From NCBI RefSeq assembly GCF_014650035.1, contig NZ_BMUE01000006.1:124001-188000 (forward strand): a DNA stretch of 64,000 nt. Reading direction: 5' to 3'. Position numbers and translations under genes: made by a program. The notes beneath the pieces were generated by a model, which was given only the letters and a program-made list of their open reading frames with translations, did no database searches and was not told where the DNA came from. The DNA comes from Streptomyces lucensis JCM 4490. Lineage in GTDB: Bacteria; Actinomycetota; Actinomycetes; Streptomycetales; Streptomycetaceae. Positions 50,944 through 59,967 of this stretch are shown one piece after another (position 1 is the first letter of the stretch; each line of letters starts with the position of its first letter).

Positions 50944-51813
50944 GTGACCTCAGCGACCAGACAGCCCGGGACCCCCGCCGCCGGTATCCAGCCGCGGCTG
51001 ATCGCCACCGACCTGGACGGCACGCTCCTGCGTGACGACAAGTCGGTCTCGCCCCGGACGGTCGCCGCGCTGGCCGCCGCCGAGGAGGCGGGCATCGAGG
51101 TCTTCTTCGTCACGGGCCGCCCGGCGCGCTGGATGGACGTCGTCAGCGATCACGTCCACGGCCATGGCCTGGCGATCTGCGGCAACGGCGCCGCCGTGGT
51201 CGACCTGCACGGCGGTGCCGGCGCCCACCGCTTCGTCAAGGTGCGCGAACTGGCCCGCGAGAACGCTCTGGACGCCGTGCGCGCGTTGCGCGAGGCGGCA
51301 CCCGGCACGGTGTTCGCGGTCGAGCAGACGTACGGCTTCCACCAGGAGCCGGACTATCCCAAGCTGCACATGGAGATACCCGACCACCTCCGGCCCGCCG
51401 AGGAACTGCTCGCACCCGACGGTCCGGACGCCGACCAGCCCGTGCTCAAGATCCTGGCCTACCACCCCTCCCTCGACCCCGACGCCTTCCTCACCCTCGC
51501 CCGGCTGGCGGTCGGCGACCACGCCAACGTGACCCGCTCCAGCCCCAGCGCGCTGCTGGAGCTCAGCGGCTGCGGCGTGTCCAAGGCCAGCACCCTCGCC
51601 CTGTGCTGTGCCGAGCGCGGTATCTCGCACGAGGAGGTCGTGGCCTTCGGTGACATGCCCAACGACGTCGAGATGCTGACCTGGGCCGGCCAGTCGTACG
51701 CGATGGGCAACGCCCACCCGGACGTCGTCGCCGCCGCTTCGGGACGTACGGTCGCGAACAACGAGGACGGCGTGGCCGTGGTGATCGAGCAGTTGCTGGC
51801 GGACCGCCTCTGA
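50944..51813 (+). CDS. HAD-superfamily phosphatase (Cof type), second copy
   Basis: A 289-aa protein. HAD motifs [14 protein letters not shown] (I), VFFVTGRPARW (II), GVSKASTLALCCAERG (III) and [14 protein letters not shown] (IV) with the Cof cap. It is clearly related to the serS-coupled HAD at 41287. The GTG at 50944 is preferred because the fold starts a few residues later; an upstream GTG extends into repeat-free but non-conserved sequence. Substrate unknown. The stop is followed by the direct-repeat spacer and the convergent cydCD gene. Confidence 0.88.
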   Translation: MTSATRQPGTPAAGIQPRLIATDLDGTLLRDDKSVSPRTVAALAAAEEAGIEVFFVTGRPARWMDVVSDHVHGHGLAICGNGAAVVDLHGGAGAHRFVKVRELARENALDAVRALREAAPGTVFAVEQTYGFHQEPDYPKLHMEIPDHLRPAEELLAPDGPDADQPVLKILAYHPSLDPDAFLTLARLAVGDHANVTRSSPSALLELSGCGVSKASTLALCCAERGISHEEVVAFGDMPNDVEMLTWAGQSYAMGNAHPDVVAAASGRTVANNEDGVAVVIEQLLADRL

Positions 51814-51832
51814 GACACCGCGATCCGGCGTG

Positions 51833-51923
51833 ACCGCCCGGCGAGCACGGCTCACACCGCTGCCGGCGGCCACCACGATCGACGGAACCGCCCGGCGAGC
51901 ACCGGCTCACACCGCTGCCGGCG
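51833..51923. repeat. 36/37-bp direct repeat overlapping the 3' end of cydCD
   Basis: The copy at 51833-51868 and that at 51887-51923 differ by one inserted C. The second copy overlaps the last codons and stop of cydCD (stop 51907-51909). It looks like a local duplication of the gene end. Confidence 0.75.
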
Positions 51924-54900
51924 ACTCCGCCTCCGCCTCGCGCCGTGCCATCGCCCGCAGGGGTCCGTCCACCGCGACCAGCTCCGTGTACGGCCCCCGC
52001 TGCACCACCCTGCCCGCGTCGAGCACGACCACCTCGTCCACCGACTCCAGTCCGGCCAGCCGGTGGGTGATGAGCAGCGTCGTACGGCCCTCCGTGGCGG
52101 CCAGCAGATCGGCGGTGAGCGCGTCGGCCGTCGCGAGATCCAGGTGCTCGGCGGGCTCGTCCAGGACCAGGACGGGGAAGTCGGCCAGCAGCGCGCGGGC
52201 CAGCGCAAGCCGCTGCCGCTGGCCGCCGGACAGCCGGGCCCCGTGCTCGCCCACGAGCGTGTCCAGGCCGTCGGGCAGTCCCTCCACCCAGTCCAACAGC
52301 CGGGCCCGGGACAGTGCCGAGCGCAGGTCGGACTCGGTGGCGTCCTTGCGGGCCAGCAGCAGGTTCTCGCGCACCGAGCTGTCGAAGAGGTGCGCGTCCT
52401 GCGCACACAGCCCGACGAGCCGCCGCACGTCGTCACCGGCCAGCGCGCCCGCGTCCACGCCGGCGAGCGTGTACGAGCCGGCGCACGGGTCGAGGAAGCG
52501 CAGCAGCACCTGGGCCAGGGTCGTCTTGCCGGAGCCGGACGCGCCGACCACCGCGATCCGCCGTCCTCGTTCCAGTGTGAGATCGAGACCGGCCAGCGCC
52601 TCCCCCCGCTGCCCCTCGTACCGCGCGGCCAGCTGCCTGACCACCACGGGGAACGGGGAGGCGGGTGCCGGCCGGGGCCGCTCGGGCTCCCGGACGGGCT
52701 CCGGGGCGTCCAGCACCTCGTACACGCGCTCCGCACTGCGCCGCACCCGCTGCCGGTACCGCACGGCGAGCGGCAGCCCCAGGACGGCCTCGAAGGCGGC
52801 GAGGGGAGTGAGGACGACCACGGCCAGCGCCACCCCGGAGAGCCGTCCGGCCGCCACCGCCTGGACGCCGAGCAGGGCCGTGGCCACGAGCGTCAGCCCG
52901 GAGACCAGCGCGGTGAGCCCGTCACCGAGCGCGGTGACGGTGGCGGCGCGCGAGGCGATCCGGGTGAGGGCGTTGTCAGCCCGCCGGGCCGCGTCCGTGC
53001 GGGCGGGCAGTGCGCCGGCGACGGTCAGTTCCGCGGTACCGGTGAGCAGGTCGGTCACGCGGGTGGCGAGCACTCCGCGGGCGGGCGCCAGTCGCCGCTC
53101 GGTGCGCCGGGCGACGGCCGCGGTCACCAGCGGCACGCCGGCACCGGCCGCCAGGAGGCCGGCGGCGAGAGCGGCACCGGCCTCCGGCAGCAGCCAGGCG
53201 GTGAAGCCGACGGAGGCGGCGGAGACGGTGAGGGCGACCGAGGCCGGAAGCAGCCAGCGCAGCCAGTAGTCCTGCAGGTCGTCCACGTCCGCGACCAGCC
53301 GGGTGAGCAGATCGCCGCGACGGGCGGTGCGCAGTCCGGCGGGTGCGAGGCGTTCCAGCCGCCGGTAGACCGCGACCCGGGTGTCGGCCAGCGTCCGCAG
53401 CACGGCGTCGTGGGAGACCAGCCGCTCGGCGTACCGGAAGACGGCCCGCCCGATGCCGAAGGCGCGGGTAGCCGTCACGGCCACCATCAGATAGAGCACC
53501 GGCGGCTGCTGCGAGGCCCGCGAGATGAGCCACCCGGACGTGGCCATCAACCCGACGGCACTGCCGAGCGCCAGGCTCCCCAGCACCAACGCGAGCCCGA
53601 GCCGCCCCCGCCGGGCCCCGCCCAGCCCCCGCACCCGCGCGAACACCGACGACCCCCCACCCCTGCCCCCTCCACCAGACCCGTCTCCCAGCCGGCCCTC
53701 CTCACCCCCGACTTCCAGCCGACCGACCCGGGCCTCCTCACCCCCGCCATCCAGCGCCCCGAGCCACCCCGCATCACGTTCATCTGCCGGCTTCCCGAGC
53801 CGGGCGTCCTCCGCCCCGCATTCCAGCTCCGCGAGCCGGTCCTCCTCGCTCCCGGCATCCAGCCGACCGAGTCGGGTGGCGGGTGGGCGAGGCCGGGGGT
53901 CCAGGGGGCGGAGCCCCCTGGTGGTCCGGACGCCCCCCGGGCACTCCACCGGCTCCGCCCCCAGCCGCACCACCCGGTCGGCCACATCCAGCAGTGCGGG
54001 CCGGTGCACGACGAGCAGCACCGTCCGCCCCACCGCGAGCCGCCGCACCGCCGCCACGACCTCCGCCTCCGTCGCCCCGTCCAACGCAGCCGTCGGTTCG
54101 TCGAGCAACAGCACCGGCCGGTCAGCGAGAAACGCCCGCGCGAGAGCGAGCCGCTGCCGCTGCCCCGCCGACAGGCCGGCCCCGTCCTCACCGAGCACCG
54201 TCTCCGCGCCCTGGGGCAACACGTCCACGAACGACAGCGCGCCCGCGTCGCGGAGAGCGCGGCGAACGGCGGCGTCGTCGGCACCCGGCCGCGCCAGCCG
54301 GACGTTCTCCGCGATGGTCCCGGCGTACAGGTGCGGCCGCTGCGGCACCCACGCGATCCGCGACCGCCACTCCTCCAGGTCGAGCCCGGCGAGATCGGCT
54401 CCCCCGACGCGCACCCGGCCCGCGGTGGGCCGTACGAACCCCAGCAACACGTTCAGCAGCGTCGACTTGCCCGCACCGCTCGGCCCGACGAGTGCCACGG
54501 TCTCGCCGGCCCCCACGCTGAAGGACACCTCCGTCACCGCGTCCGCCGAGCGCCCCGGGTAGCGAACGGTGACCCCTTCGAAGGCCACCGCACCCGCCGG
54601 CACCGCTGCCGTACCGCAAGCGGGGACCGGCGTCTCCAGGACGTTGAAGATCTCCTCCGCCGCGGCGAGCCCCTCCGCCGCCGCGTGGTACTGCGCGCCC
54701 ACCTGCCGCAGCGGCAGATACGCCTCGGGCGCCAGCACCAGGATGACCAGGCCGACGTGCAGGTCCATGTCGCCGTGGACGAGCCGCATGCCGATCGTGA
54801 CGGCGACCAGCGCCACCGACAAGGTGGCGAGAAGCTCCAGTGCGAAGGAGGAGAGGAAGGCGATCCGCAGGGTCCGCAGCGTGGCCTGCCGGTACTCGCC

Positions 54901-55590
54901 GGTGATCCGGCGGATGGAGTCCGCCTGCGCCTTGGCCCGGCCGAACACCTTGAGCGTGGGCAGACCCGCGACCACGTCCAGGAAATGACCGGACAACCGG
55001 GAGAGCAGGCGCCACTGACGGTCCATCCGGGACTGGGTCGCCCAGCCGATCAGCATCATGAAGAGCGGGATGAGCGGCAGTGTGACGACGATGATCACCG
55101 CCGACACCCAGTCCTCGGTGACGATGCGCGCCAGCACCGCCACCGGCACGACCACCGCAAGCCCCAACTGCGGGAGATAGCGCGAGAAATAGTCGTCCAG
55201 GGCGTCCACGCCGCGTGTGGCCAGGGTGACCAGCGAGCCGGTCCGCTGCCCGCTCAGCCATCCGGGACCGAGCGCCGCCGCACGGTCGAGGAGCCGCCCC
55301 CGCAGCTCCGACTTCACCGCCGCGCTGGCCCGGTGGGCGAAAAGCTCGGTGGACCACGCGACAACCGATCGCCCAGCGGCCACGGCGGCCAACAGCAACA
55401 GGGGAGTACGCAGATCAGTGACCGACTGTCCCTGCTGGAACGCCCCGACGACCACCTCGGCGACGAGCATCGCCTGAGCGATGACCAGCCCGGCACCGAC
55501 GGCACCCAGACCGACGACCGCCACGAGGAAGAGACGGGTGTCGCGGGCGTACCGCAGCAGGCGTGGATCGATGGGTTTCACGTGAAACAT
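51907..55590 (-). CDS. cydCD: CydC-CydD fusion: ABC exporter required for cytochrome bd assembly
   Basis: A 1227-aa protein, two ABC exporters in one chain, as is usual in Streptomyces. The first half has a membrane domain (about 20-310), Walker A LVGPSGAGKSTLLNVLLG, signature LSAGQRQRLALARA and Walker B VLLLDEPTAALD. The second half has a membrane domain (about 650-930), Walker A VVGASGSGKTTLAQVLLR, signature LSGGQRQRLALARA and Walker B VLVLDEPAEHLD. CydDC exports thiols or haem-related reductant needed for bd oxidase. The linker (about 560-640) consists of degenerate repeats. The ATG at 55590 lies in a parS site. It is last in the cydAB-cydCD operon. Confidence 0.94.
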   Translation of the reverse strand: MFHVKPIDPRLLRYARDTRLFLVAVVGLGAVGAGLVIAQAMLVAEVVVGAFQQGQSVTDLRTPLLLLAAVAAGRSVVAWSTELFAHRASAAVKSELRGRLLDRAAALGPGWLSGQRTGSLVTLATRGVDALDDYFSRYLPQLGLAVVVPVAVLARIVTEDWVSAVIIVVTLPLIPLFMMLIGWATQSRMDRQWRLLSRLSGHFLDVVAGLPTLKVFGRAKAQADSIRRITGEYRQATLRTLRIAFLSSFALELLATLSVALVAVTIGMRLVHGDMDLHVGLVILVLAPEAYLPLRQVGAQYHAAAEGLAAAEEIFNVLETPVPACGTAAVPAGAVAFEGVTVRYPGRSADAVTEVSFSVGAGETVALVGPSGAGKSTLLNVLLGFVRPTAGRVRVGGADLAGLDLEEWRSRIAWVPQRPHLYAGTIAENVRLARPGADDAAVRRALRDAGALSFVDVLPQGAETVLGEDGAGLSAGQRQRLALARAFLADRPVLLLDEPTAALDGATEAEVVAAVRRLAVGRTVLLVVHRPALLDVADRVVRLGAEPVECPGGVRTTRGLRPLDPRPRPPATRLGRLDAGSEEDRLAELECGAEDARLGKPADERDAGWLGALDGGGEEARVGRLEVGGEEGRLGDGSGGGGRGGGSSVFARVRGLGGARRGRLGLALVLGSLALGSAVGLMATSGWLISRASQQPPVLYLMVAVTATRAFGIGRAVFRYAERLVSHDAVLRTLADTRVAVYRRLERLAPAGLRTARRGDLLTRLVADVDDLQDYWLRWLLPASVALTVSAASVGFTAWLLPEAGAALAAGLLAAGAGVPLVTAAVARRTERRLAPARGVLATRVTDLLTGTAELTVAGALPARTDAARRADNALTRIASRAATVTALGDGLTALVSGLTLVATALLGVQAVAAGRLSGVALAVVVLTPLAAFEAVLGLPLAVRYRQRVRRSAERVYEVLDAPEPVREPERPRPAPASPFPVVVRQLAARYEGQRGEALAGLDLTLERGRRIAVVGASGSGKTTLAQVLLRFLDPCAGSYTLAGVDAGALAGDDVRRLVGLCAQDAHLFDSSVRENLLLARKDATESDLRSALSRARLLDWVEGLPDGLDTLVGEHGARLSGGQRQRLALARALLADFPVLVLDEPAEHLDLATADALTADLLAATEGRTTLLITHRLAGLESVDEVVVLDAGRVVQRGPYTELVAVDGPLRAMARREAEAESPAAV
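53680..53890 (-). repeat. Degenerate tandem repeats in the CydC-CydD linker
   Basis: Four imperfect units, roughly 36-45 bp, encode L-G-x-L-(D/E)-x-G-x-E-(E/D)-x-R-(L/V) (for example LGRLDAGSEEDRLA and LGALDGGGEEARVG). On the plus strand each unit ends in ccag after cctcctcacccccg-like sequence. Confidence 0.65.
55575..55588. promoter_or_regulatory. parS site 1 (overlaps cydCD start codons)
   Basis: gtttcacgtgaaac is a perfect match to the Streptomyces ParB-binding parS. It forms most of codons 1-5 of cydCD. Confidence 0.85.
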
Positions 55591-55611
55591 GCCTCTCGGC
55601 CCAGAGGGTGT

Positions 55612-55625
55612 GTTTCACGTGAAAC
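55612..55625. promoter_or_regulatory. parS site 2 (cydB-cydCD gap)
   Basis: gtttcacgtgaaac, a perfect match, with its centre 37 bp from site 1. Confidence 0.85.
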
Positions 55626-55640
55626 ACACCCTCGGCGGAC

Positions 55641-56660
55641 TCAGTGCGCGGCCCCGGCGGCAGCGTCAGGTGCGATGTGCTGCGTGCCGATCCGCTTGCG
55701 GAAGACCCAGTAGGTCCAGCCCTGATAGAGCAGAACGATCGGTGTGGCGACCGCCGCGCACCAGGTCATGATCTTCAGGGTGTACGGGCTCGACGAGGCA
55801 TTGGTGACCGTCAGGCTCCAGCCGCCGTCCAGCGTCGATGGCATGACGTTCGGGAAGAGCGACAGGAAGAGCATGGCCACCGCGGCCACGATGGTGACGC
55901 CGGACAGTGCGAACGACCATCCCTCACGGCCGAGTTGATTGGCCACGAGAGCCGCTGCCAGCGCGCCGACCGCCACGACGAGCGCCACCAGACTCTTCCC
56001 GTCACCGCTGTCGGCCTGCGTCCAGAGCAGGAACGCGAGCGCCACGACGGCCGTGACGAGACCCACCCACCGGGCCAGGTTCCGGGCGCGTGTCCTGATG
56101 TCCCCCACGGTCTTGAGCGCGGTGAACACCGCACCGTGGAAGGTGAAGAGCGACAGCGTCACCAGGCCGCCAAGCAGGGCGTAGGGGTTGAGCAGGTCCC
56201 CGACGCTTCCGACGTACTCGAAGTGCCGGTCGATCTTCACGCCCCGCACGATGTTCGCGAAGGCCACGCCCCACAGGAACGCCGGGAGCAGCGATGTCCA
56301 GAAGATCGCCGTCTCCCAGTTGCGCTGCCACTTCTCCTCGGGTCGCTTCGCGCGGTACTCGAACGCGACGCCCCGCACGATCAGGCAGACCAGGATGAGG
56401 AGCAGAGGCAGGTAGAAGCCGGAGAAGAGCGTGGCGTACCACTCCGGGAAGGCGGCGAACGTCGCGCCGCCCGCCGTGAGCAGCCACACCTCGTTGCCGT
56501 CCCAGACGGGTCCGATGGTGTTGATCAGCACGCGCCGTTCGGGCCGGTCGCGGGCCAGGAGCCTGGTGAGGATGCCGACCCCGAAGTCGAAGCCCTCCAG
56601 GAAGAAGTAGCCGGTCCACAGGACGGCGATCAGGACGAACCAGACGTCGTGAAGTTCCAT
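55641..56660 (-). CDS. cydB: Cytochrome bd ubiquinol/menaquinol oxidase subunit II
   Basis: A 339-aa membrane protein with about eight to nine helices. It opens MELHDVWFVLIAVLWTGYFFLEGFDFGVGILTRLLARDRPERRVLINTIGPVWDGNEVWLLTAGGATFAAFPEWYA, the strongly conserved CydB N-terminus. It pairs with CydA to form the high-affinity terminal oxidase (menaquinol in actinobacteria). cydA ends 15 bp upstream, so both are cotranscribed from the Rex-controlled promoter. Confidence 0.96.
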   Translation of the reverse strand: MELHDVWFVLIAVLWTGYFFLEGFDFGVGILTRLLARDRPERRVLINTIGPVWDGNEVWLLTAGGATFAAFPEWYATLFSGFYLPLLLILVCLIVRGVAFEYRAKRPEEKWQRNWETAIFWTSLLPAFLWGVAFANIVRGVKIDRHFEYVGSVGDLLNPYALLGGLVTLSLFTFHGAVFTALKTVGDIRTRARNLARWVGLVTAVVALAFLLWTQADSGDGKSLVALVVAVGALAAALVANQLGREGWSFALSGVTIVAAVAMLFLSLFPNVMPSTLDGGWSLTVTNASSSPYTLKIMTWCAAVATPIVLLYQGWTYWVFRKRIGTQHIAPDAAAGAAH

Positions 56661-56675
56661 GACTGTTCCCTCGGC

Positions 56676-58184
56676 CTAATACGAGAAGGCCATCGGCTTG
56701 TCGGCGTCACGGGTGTCGCCGCCGATCTTCGTGGGCGGGTTGAGGTCGGCCTCGGTCAGCTCCGGCGGGCCGGCCTTGACGTACTTCGCGAGCAGCTTGA
56801 CCTCGACGACGGCGAGGATCGCGTACAGCGCGGTGAACACGGTCATCGAGGTGAGGACCTCGCCCTGGGAGACACCGGGGGAGACCGCGTCCCGGGTCTG
56901 CAGGACACCGTAGACAGCCCACGGCTGGCGGCCCATCTCGGTGAAGATCCAGCCCCAGGAGTTGGCGATCAGCGGGAAGGCCAGCGTCCATATCGCGATG
57001 CGCCAGTACCAGGTGGTCAGCTTCGGACCGAGCGCCTTGTTCCTGTAGAGGACCAGGTGCGGCACCTCGTCGTCGCCGACCCTCAGATGCTGCGGAAGCA
57101 TGAACCTCTTGCGGGTCAGCCAGAGCCCGGCCAGGCCGATCGCGAAGGACGCCATGCCGAAGCCGATCATCCAGCGGAAGCCCCAGAAGGTGACCGGGAT
57201 GTTGGGCCGGTAGTCTCCGGGTCCGAACTGCTGCCGCTCGGCCTTGTTGACGTCGTTGATGCCCGGGATGTAGGACGTGAAGTCGTCGTTGGCGAGGAAC
57301 GACAGCAGGCCCGGGACCTCGATGGCGACGCTGTTGTGGCCCTTCTCCACGTCGCCGTAAGCGAAGACCGAGAACGGCGCCGGCTCCTGGCCGTCCCACA
57401 GTGCCTCGGCGGCGGCCATCTTCATCGGCTGCTGCTTGAACATGACCTTGCCGAGCACGTCACCGCTGACCGCGGTGAGCAGACCGGCGATGACCACGGT
57501 GATCAGACCGAGCCGCAGCGAGGTCTTCATCTCACGGACGTGCTTCCTGCGGGCCAGGTGGTAGGCGGCGATGCCCACCATGAAGGCGCCGCCGGTCAGG
57601 AAGGCCGCGGACAGGGTGTGGAAGGCCTGGCTGAGCGCGGTGTTCTGGGTCAGCACGGCCCAGAAGTCGGTCAGTTCCGCGCGGCCCCTCGCCTTGTCGA
57701 TCTTGTAGCCGACGGGGTGCTGCATCCAGGAGTTGGCCGCGAGGATGAAGTAGGCCGACAGGATCGTGCCGATCGAGACCATCCAGATGCAGGCCAGATG
57801 GATCCTCTTGGGCAGCTTGTCCCAGCCGAAGATCCACAGGCCGATGAAGGTGGACTCGAAGAAGAACGCGATCAAGGCCTCGAAGGCGAGCGGGGCACCG
57901 AAGATGTCACCGACGAACCGCGAGTAGTCCGACCAGTTCATGCCGAACTGGAACTCCTGCACGATGCCGGTGACCACGCCCATGGCGATGTTGATCAGGA
58001 AGAGCTTGCCCCAGAACTTGGTCGCTCTGAGGTACTTCTCGTTCTCCGTGCGCACCCAGGCCGTCTGCAGCCCGGCTGTGAGAGCGGCCAGGGAGATCGT
58101 CAGCGGGACGAACAGGAAGTGGTAGACGGTGGTGATGCCGAACTGCCAGCGCGCCAGTGTCTCCGGCGCCAGAGCCAGGTCCAC
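56676..58184 (-). CDS. cydA: Cytochrome bd oxidase subunit I
   Basis: A 502-aa membrane protein with nine helices. ETLARWQFGITTVYHFLFVPLTI carries the His ligand region for haem b595. The Q-loop region is short, as in Gram-positive CydA. HTLSAAFLTGGAFMVGIAAYHLARRK contains further haem-binding residues, and the haem b558 ligands (His and Met) lie in the conserved EFQFGMNW and KQQPMKMAAAEALW segments. Start at GTG 58184: gaggag lies 9 nt upstream and the conserved N-terminus begins there; the in-frame ATG further upstream would add a non-conserved 19-residue tail. First gene of the operon. Confidence 0.95.
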   Translation of the reverse strand: MDLALAPETLARWQFGITTVYHFLFVPLTISLAALTAGLQTAWVRTENEKYLRATKFWGKLFLINIAMGVVTGIVQEFQFGMNWSDYSRFVGDIFGAPLAFEALIAFFFESTFIGLWIFGWDKLPKRIHLACIWMVSIGTILSAYFILAANSWMQHPVGYKIDKARGRAELTDFWAVLTQNTALSQAFHTLSAAFLTGGAFMVGIAAYHLARRKHVREMKTSLRLGLITVVIAGLLTAVSGDVLGKVMFKQQPMKMAAAEALWDGQEPAPFSVFAYGDVEKGHNSVAIEVPGLLSFLANDDFTSYIPGINDVNKAERQQFGPGDYRPNIPVTFWGFRWMIGFGMASFAIGLAGLWLTRKRFMLPQHLRVGDDEVPHLVLYRNKALGPKLTTWYWRIAIWTLAFPLIANSWGWIFTEMGRQPWAVYGVLQTRDAVSPGVSQGEVLTSMTVFTALYAILAVVEVKLLAKYVKAGPPELTEADLNPPTKIGGDTRDADKPMAFSY

Positions 58185-58202
58185 GTCGTCACTCTCCTCA
58201 CT

Positions 58203-58222
58203 CCGCCGAGACGCATCGGCGG
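58203..58222. other. Small hairpin in the cydA 5' leader
   Basis: ccgccga/tcggcgg with a 6-nt loop, just before the ribosome site on the minus strand. It may influence translation of cydA. Confidence 0.4.
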
Positions 58223-58266
58223 TTTGCCCCTTTTGTTGCACACGTAAGGAGCAATCGGGACGCGCT

Positions 58267-58282
58267 TGTGAACGCGTTCACA
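58267..58282. promoter_or_regulatory. Rex operator (ROP) of cydABCD
   Basis: tgtgaacgcgttcaca is a perfect 16-bp palindrome and the known Rex operator of S. coelicolor. A CATAAT element on the minus strand lies near 58292-58297, so Rex would bind just downstream of the transcription start and block the cyd promoter when NADH/NAD+ is low. Confidence 0.9.
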
Positions 58283-58361
58283 TTCACAAGCCATTATGAC
58301 GCACACATATCCGCCAATCGAAGGGGGGTCCGGGTGACGTGGAGCGCATCCCGAAAAGACA

Positions 58362-58409
58362 CGGGCGGGGTCGCCGTACGTCCTGATGACCGTACGGCGA
58401 CCCCGCCCG
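58362..58409 (-). terminator. Terminator of HisC-like gene
   Basis: A perfect 19-bp stem cgggcggggtcgccgtacg/cgtacggcgaccccgcccg with a 10-nt loop, between divergent cydA and the stop of the aminotransferase (transcribed leftward). Confidence 0.85.
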
Positions 58410-58441
58410 AGCGGAACTGGTCGAGAACCAGCGCTGCCCGT

Positions 58442-59521
58442 CTAGAGCTCCTTGCGGAACGCCTCCGCCGCCTTGAGGAAGATGTCGTTCGCCTCGGTCT
58501 CCCCGACCGTCACCCGCACGCCTTCGCCCGGGAACGGCCGGACCACGACACCGTGCCGCTCGCACGCCTGGGCGAACGCGAGCGTCCGCTCTCCCAGCCG
58601 CAGCCACACGAAGTTGGCCTGCGTCTCCGGCACCGTCCAGCCCTGGGAGCGCAGCGCGTCGACCACGCGCTTACGCTCGCACACCAGCGAGCCGACCCGG
58701 CCCAGCAGTTCGTCCTCGGCCCGCAGCGAGGCGATCGCCGCCTCCTGCGCGAGCTGGCTGACCCCGAACGGCACCGCCGTCTTGCGCAGTGCCGCCGCGA
58801 CCGGCTCATGGGCGATCGCGAAACCGACCCGCAGGCCGGCCAGCCCGTAGGCCTTGGAGAAGGTCCGCAGCACGCAGACGTTGGGCCGCTCCCGGTACAG
58901 CTCGACGCCGTCGGGCACCTCGGGGTCGCGGATGAACTCCCGGTAGGCCTCGTCCAGCACCACCAGCACGTCACTCGGCACCCGGTCGAGGAACCGCTCG
59001 AGCTCGGCCCGCCGCACCACCGTGCCGGTCGGGTTGTTGGGGTTGCAGACGAAGATCAGACGCGTCCGGTCGGTGATCGCCTCGGCCATCGCGTCCAGGT
59101 CGTGCACATCGCCCGGGGTGAGCGGAACCTGCACCGACCGGGCGCCGCTGATCTGCGTGATGATCGGGTACGCCTCGAAGGACCGCCAGGCGTACATGAC
59201 CTCGTCGCCGGGTCCGCTGGTGGCCTGGATCAGCTGCTGGGCGACGCCCACCGAACCGGTGCCGGTGGCCAGGTGGGACAGCGGCACACCGAAACGCTCG
59301 GACAACTCGTCCATCAGCCCGCTGCAGGCCATGTCCGGGTAGCGGTTGAAGTCGCAGGCCGCCGTGGTCACGCTCTCCATCACACCGGGCAGCGGCGGAT
59401 ACGGGTTCTCGTTGGAGGACAGCTTGTAGGCGACCGGCCCGCCGGCCGCGGCGGGCTTGCCCGGCTTGTAGGTGGGGATACCCTCCAGCTCGGCGCGCAG
59501 CTTGGGGCTCGTCTCGCTCAC
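58442..59521 (-). CDS. HisC-like aminotransferase (histidinol-phosphate/aromatic type)
   Basis: A 359-aa class I/II PLP enzyme. [15 protein letters not shown] is the HisC-family start; [14 protein letters not shown] binds substrate phosphate/carboxylate; [11 protein letters not shown] carries the PLP-pyridine Asp; and [17 protein letters not shown] holds the PLP Lys. It resembles HisC and the bacterial aromatic aminotransferase Pat. The biosynthetic his operon is not here, so an aromatic amino-acid role is likely. The GTG at 59521 is preceded by gaggagg; an upstream in-frame ATG exists but lacks one. Confidence 0.9.
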   Translation of the reverse strand: MSETSPKLRAELEGIPTYKPGKPAAAGGPVAYKLSSNENPYPPLPGVMESVTTAACDFNRYPDMACSGLMDELSERFGVPLSHLATGTGSVGVAQQLIQATSGPGDEVMYAWRSFEAYPIITQISGARSVQVPLTPGDVHDLDAMAEAITDRTRLIFVCNPNNPTGTVVRRAELERFLDRVPSDVLVVLDEAYREFIRDPEVPDGVELYRERPNVCVLRTFSKAYGLAGLRVGFAIAHEPVAAALRKTAVPFGVSQLAQEAAIASLRAEDELLGRVGSLVCERKRVVDALRSQGWTVPETQANFVWLRLGERTLAFAQACERHGVVVRPFPGEGVRVTVGETEANDIFLKAAEAFRKEL

Positions 59522-59967
59522 CGCAGTCCTCCTCGCGACCACCGGCGGACCGTCGACGCCGCCGGCTTCCAATACTGCTTACCTTATGAGGATTCGGCCC
59601 CGGTGCGTACAGGTGAGGGCCGCGGAATACCGAACTCTCGCCGGCTCCTCCGTCTCGCCGGCCACACCGGCATCAGGGGCATCACTACGCGAAGGCGTAC
59701 GTATCGGGGGCGCGCCGCACATATATCTACGCGCCGGTGGCTCGCGCCGTGGCGCGCATCCCCCGTGAAGGTGAGTTGAGACCTCTTCGAGACATCGGGC
59801 ACTTGGCAGGTCCATACGCGTCAACAAGACACGTCTTCACCCAGGGACCAGTAAGTGCCTTGTAATCCAAGGCAGTTGACCCATGCCGACCATGCAGAAA
59901 CGTGCCTGTCAACGCGTGCATATGCGTCCGCACTACCCCACCGCATGAGCCCTACTATCGGCTCGCC
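59522..59967. promoter_or_regulatory. 446-bp divergent region, no gene
   Basis: It contains a perfect 7-bp hairpin tgccttg-taatc-caaggca (59856-59874), and TACTAT at 59953-59958, the likely -10 of the LacI gene 9 nt before its ATG. Middle part is GC-poor relative to the genome. No coding sequence supported. Confidence 0.45.
59953..59958 (+). promoter_or_regulatory. -10 element TACTAT of LacI gene (near-leaderless)
   Basis: TANNNT hexamer 9 nt before the ATG at 59968; the transcript would have at most a few leader bases. Confidence 0.5.

Noticed and set aside
52063..55713. 1216-aa plus-strand frame over cydCD
   Set aside because: It is antisense to cydCD, whose two ABC domains and parS-embedded start are unmistakable; the plus frame is repetitive and domain-free.
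55644..58247. 867-aa plus-strand frame over cydAB
   Set aside because: It is antisense to cydA and cydB, which are certain from conserved membrane and haem motifs.
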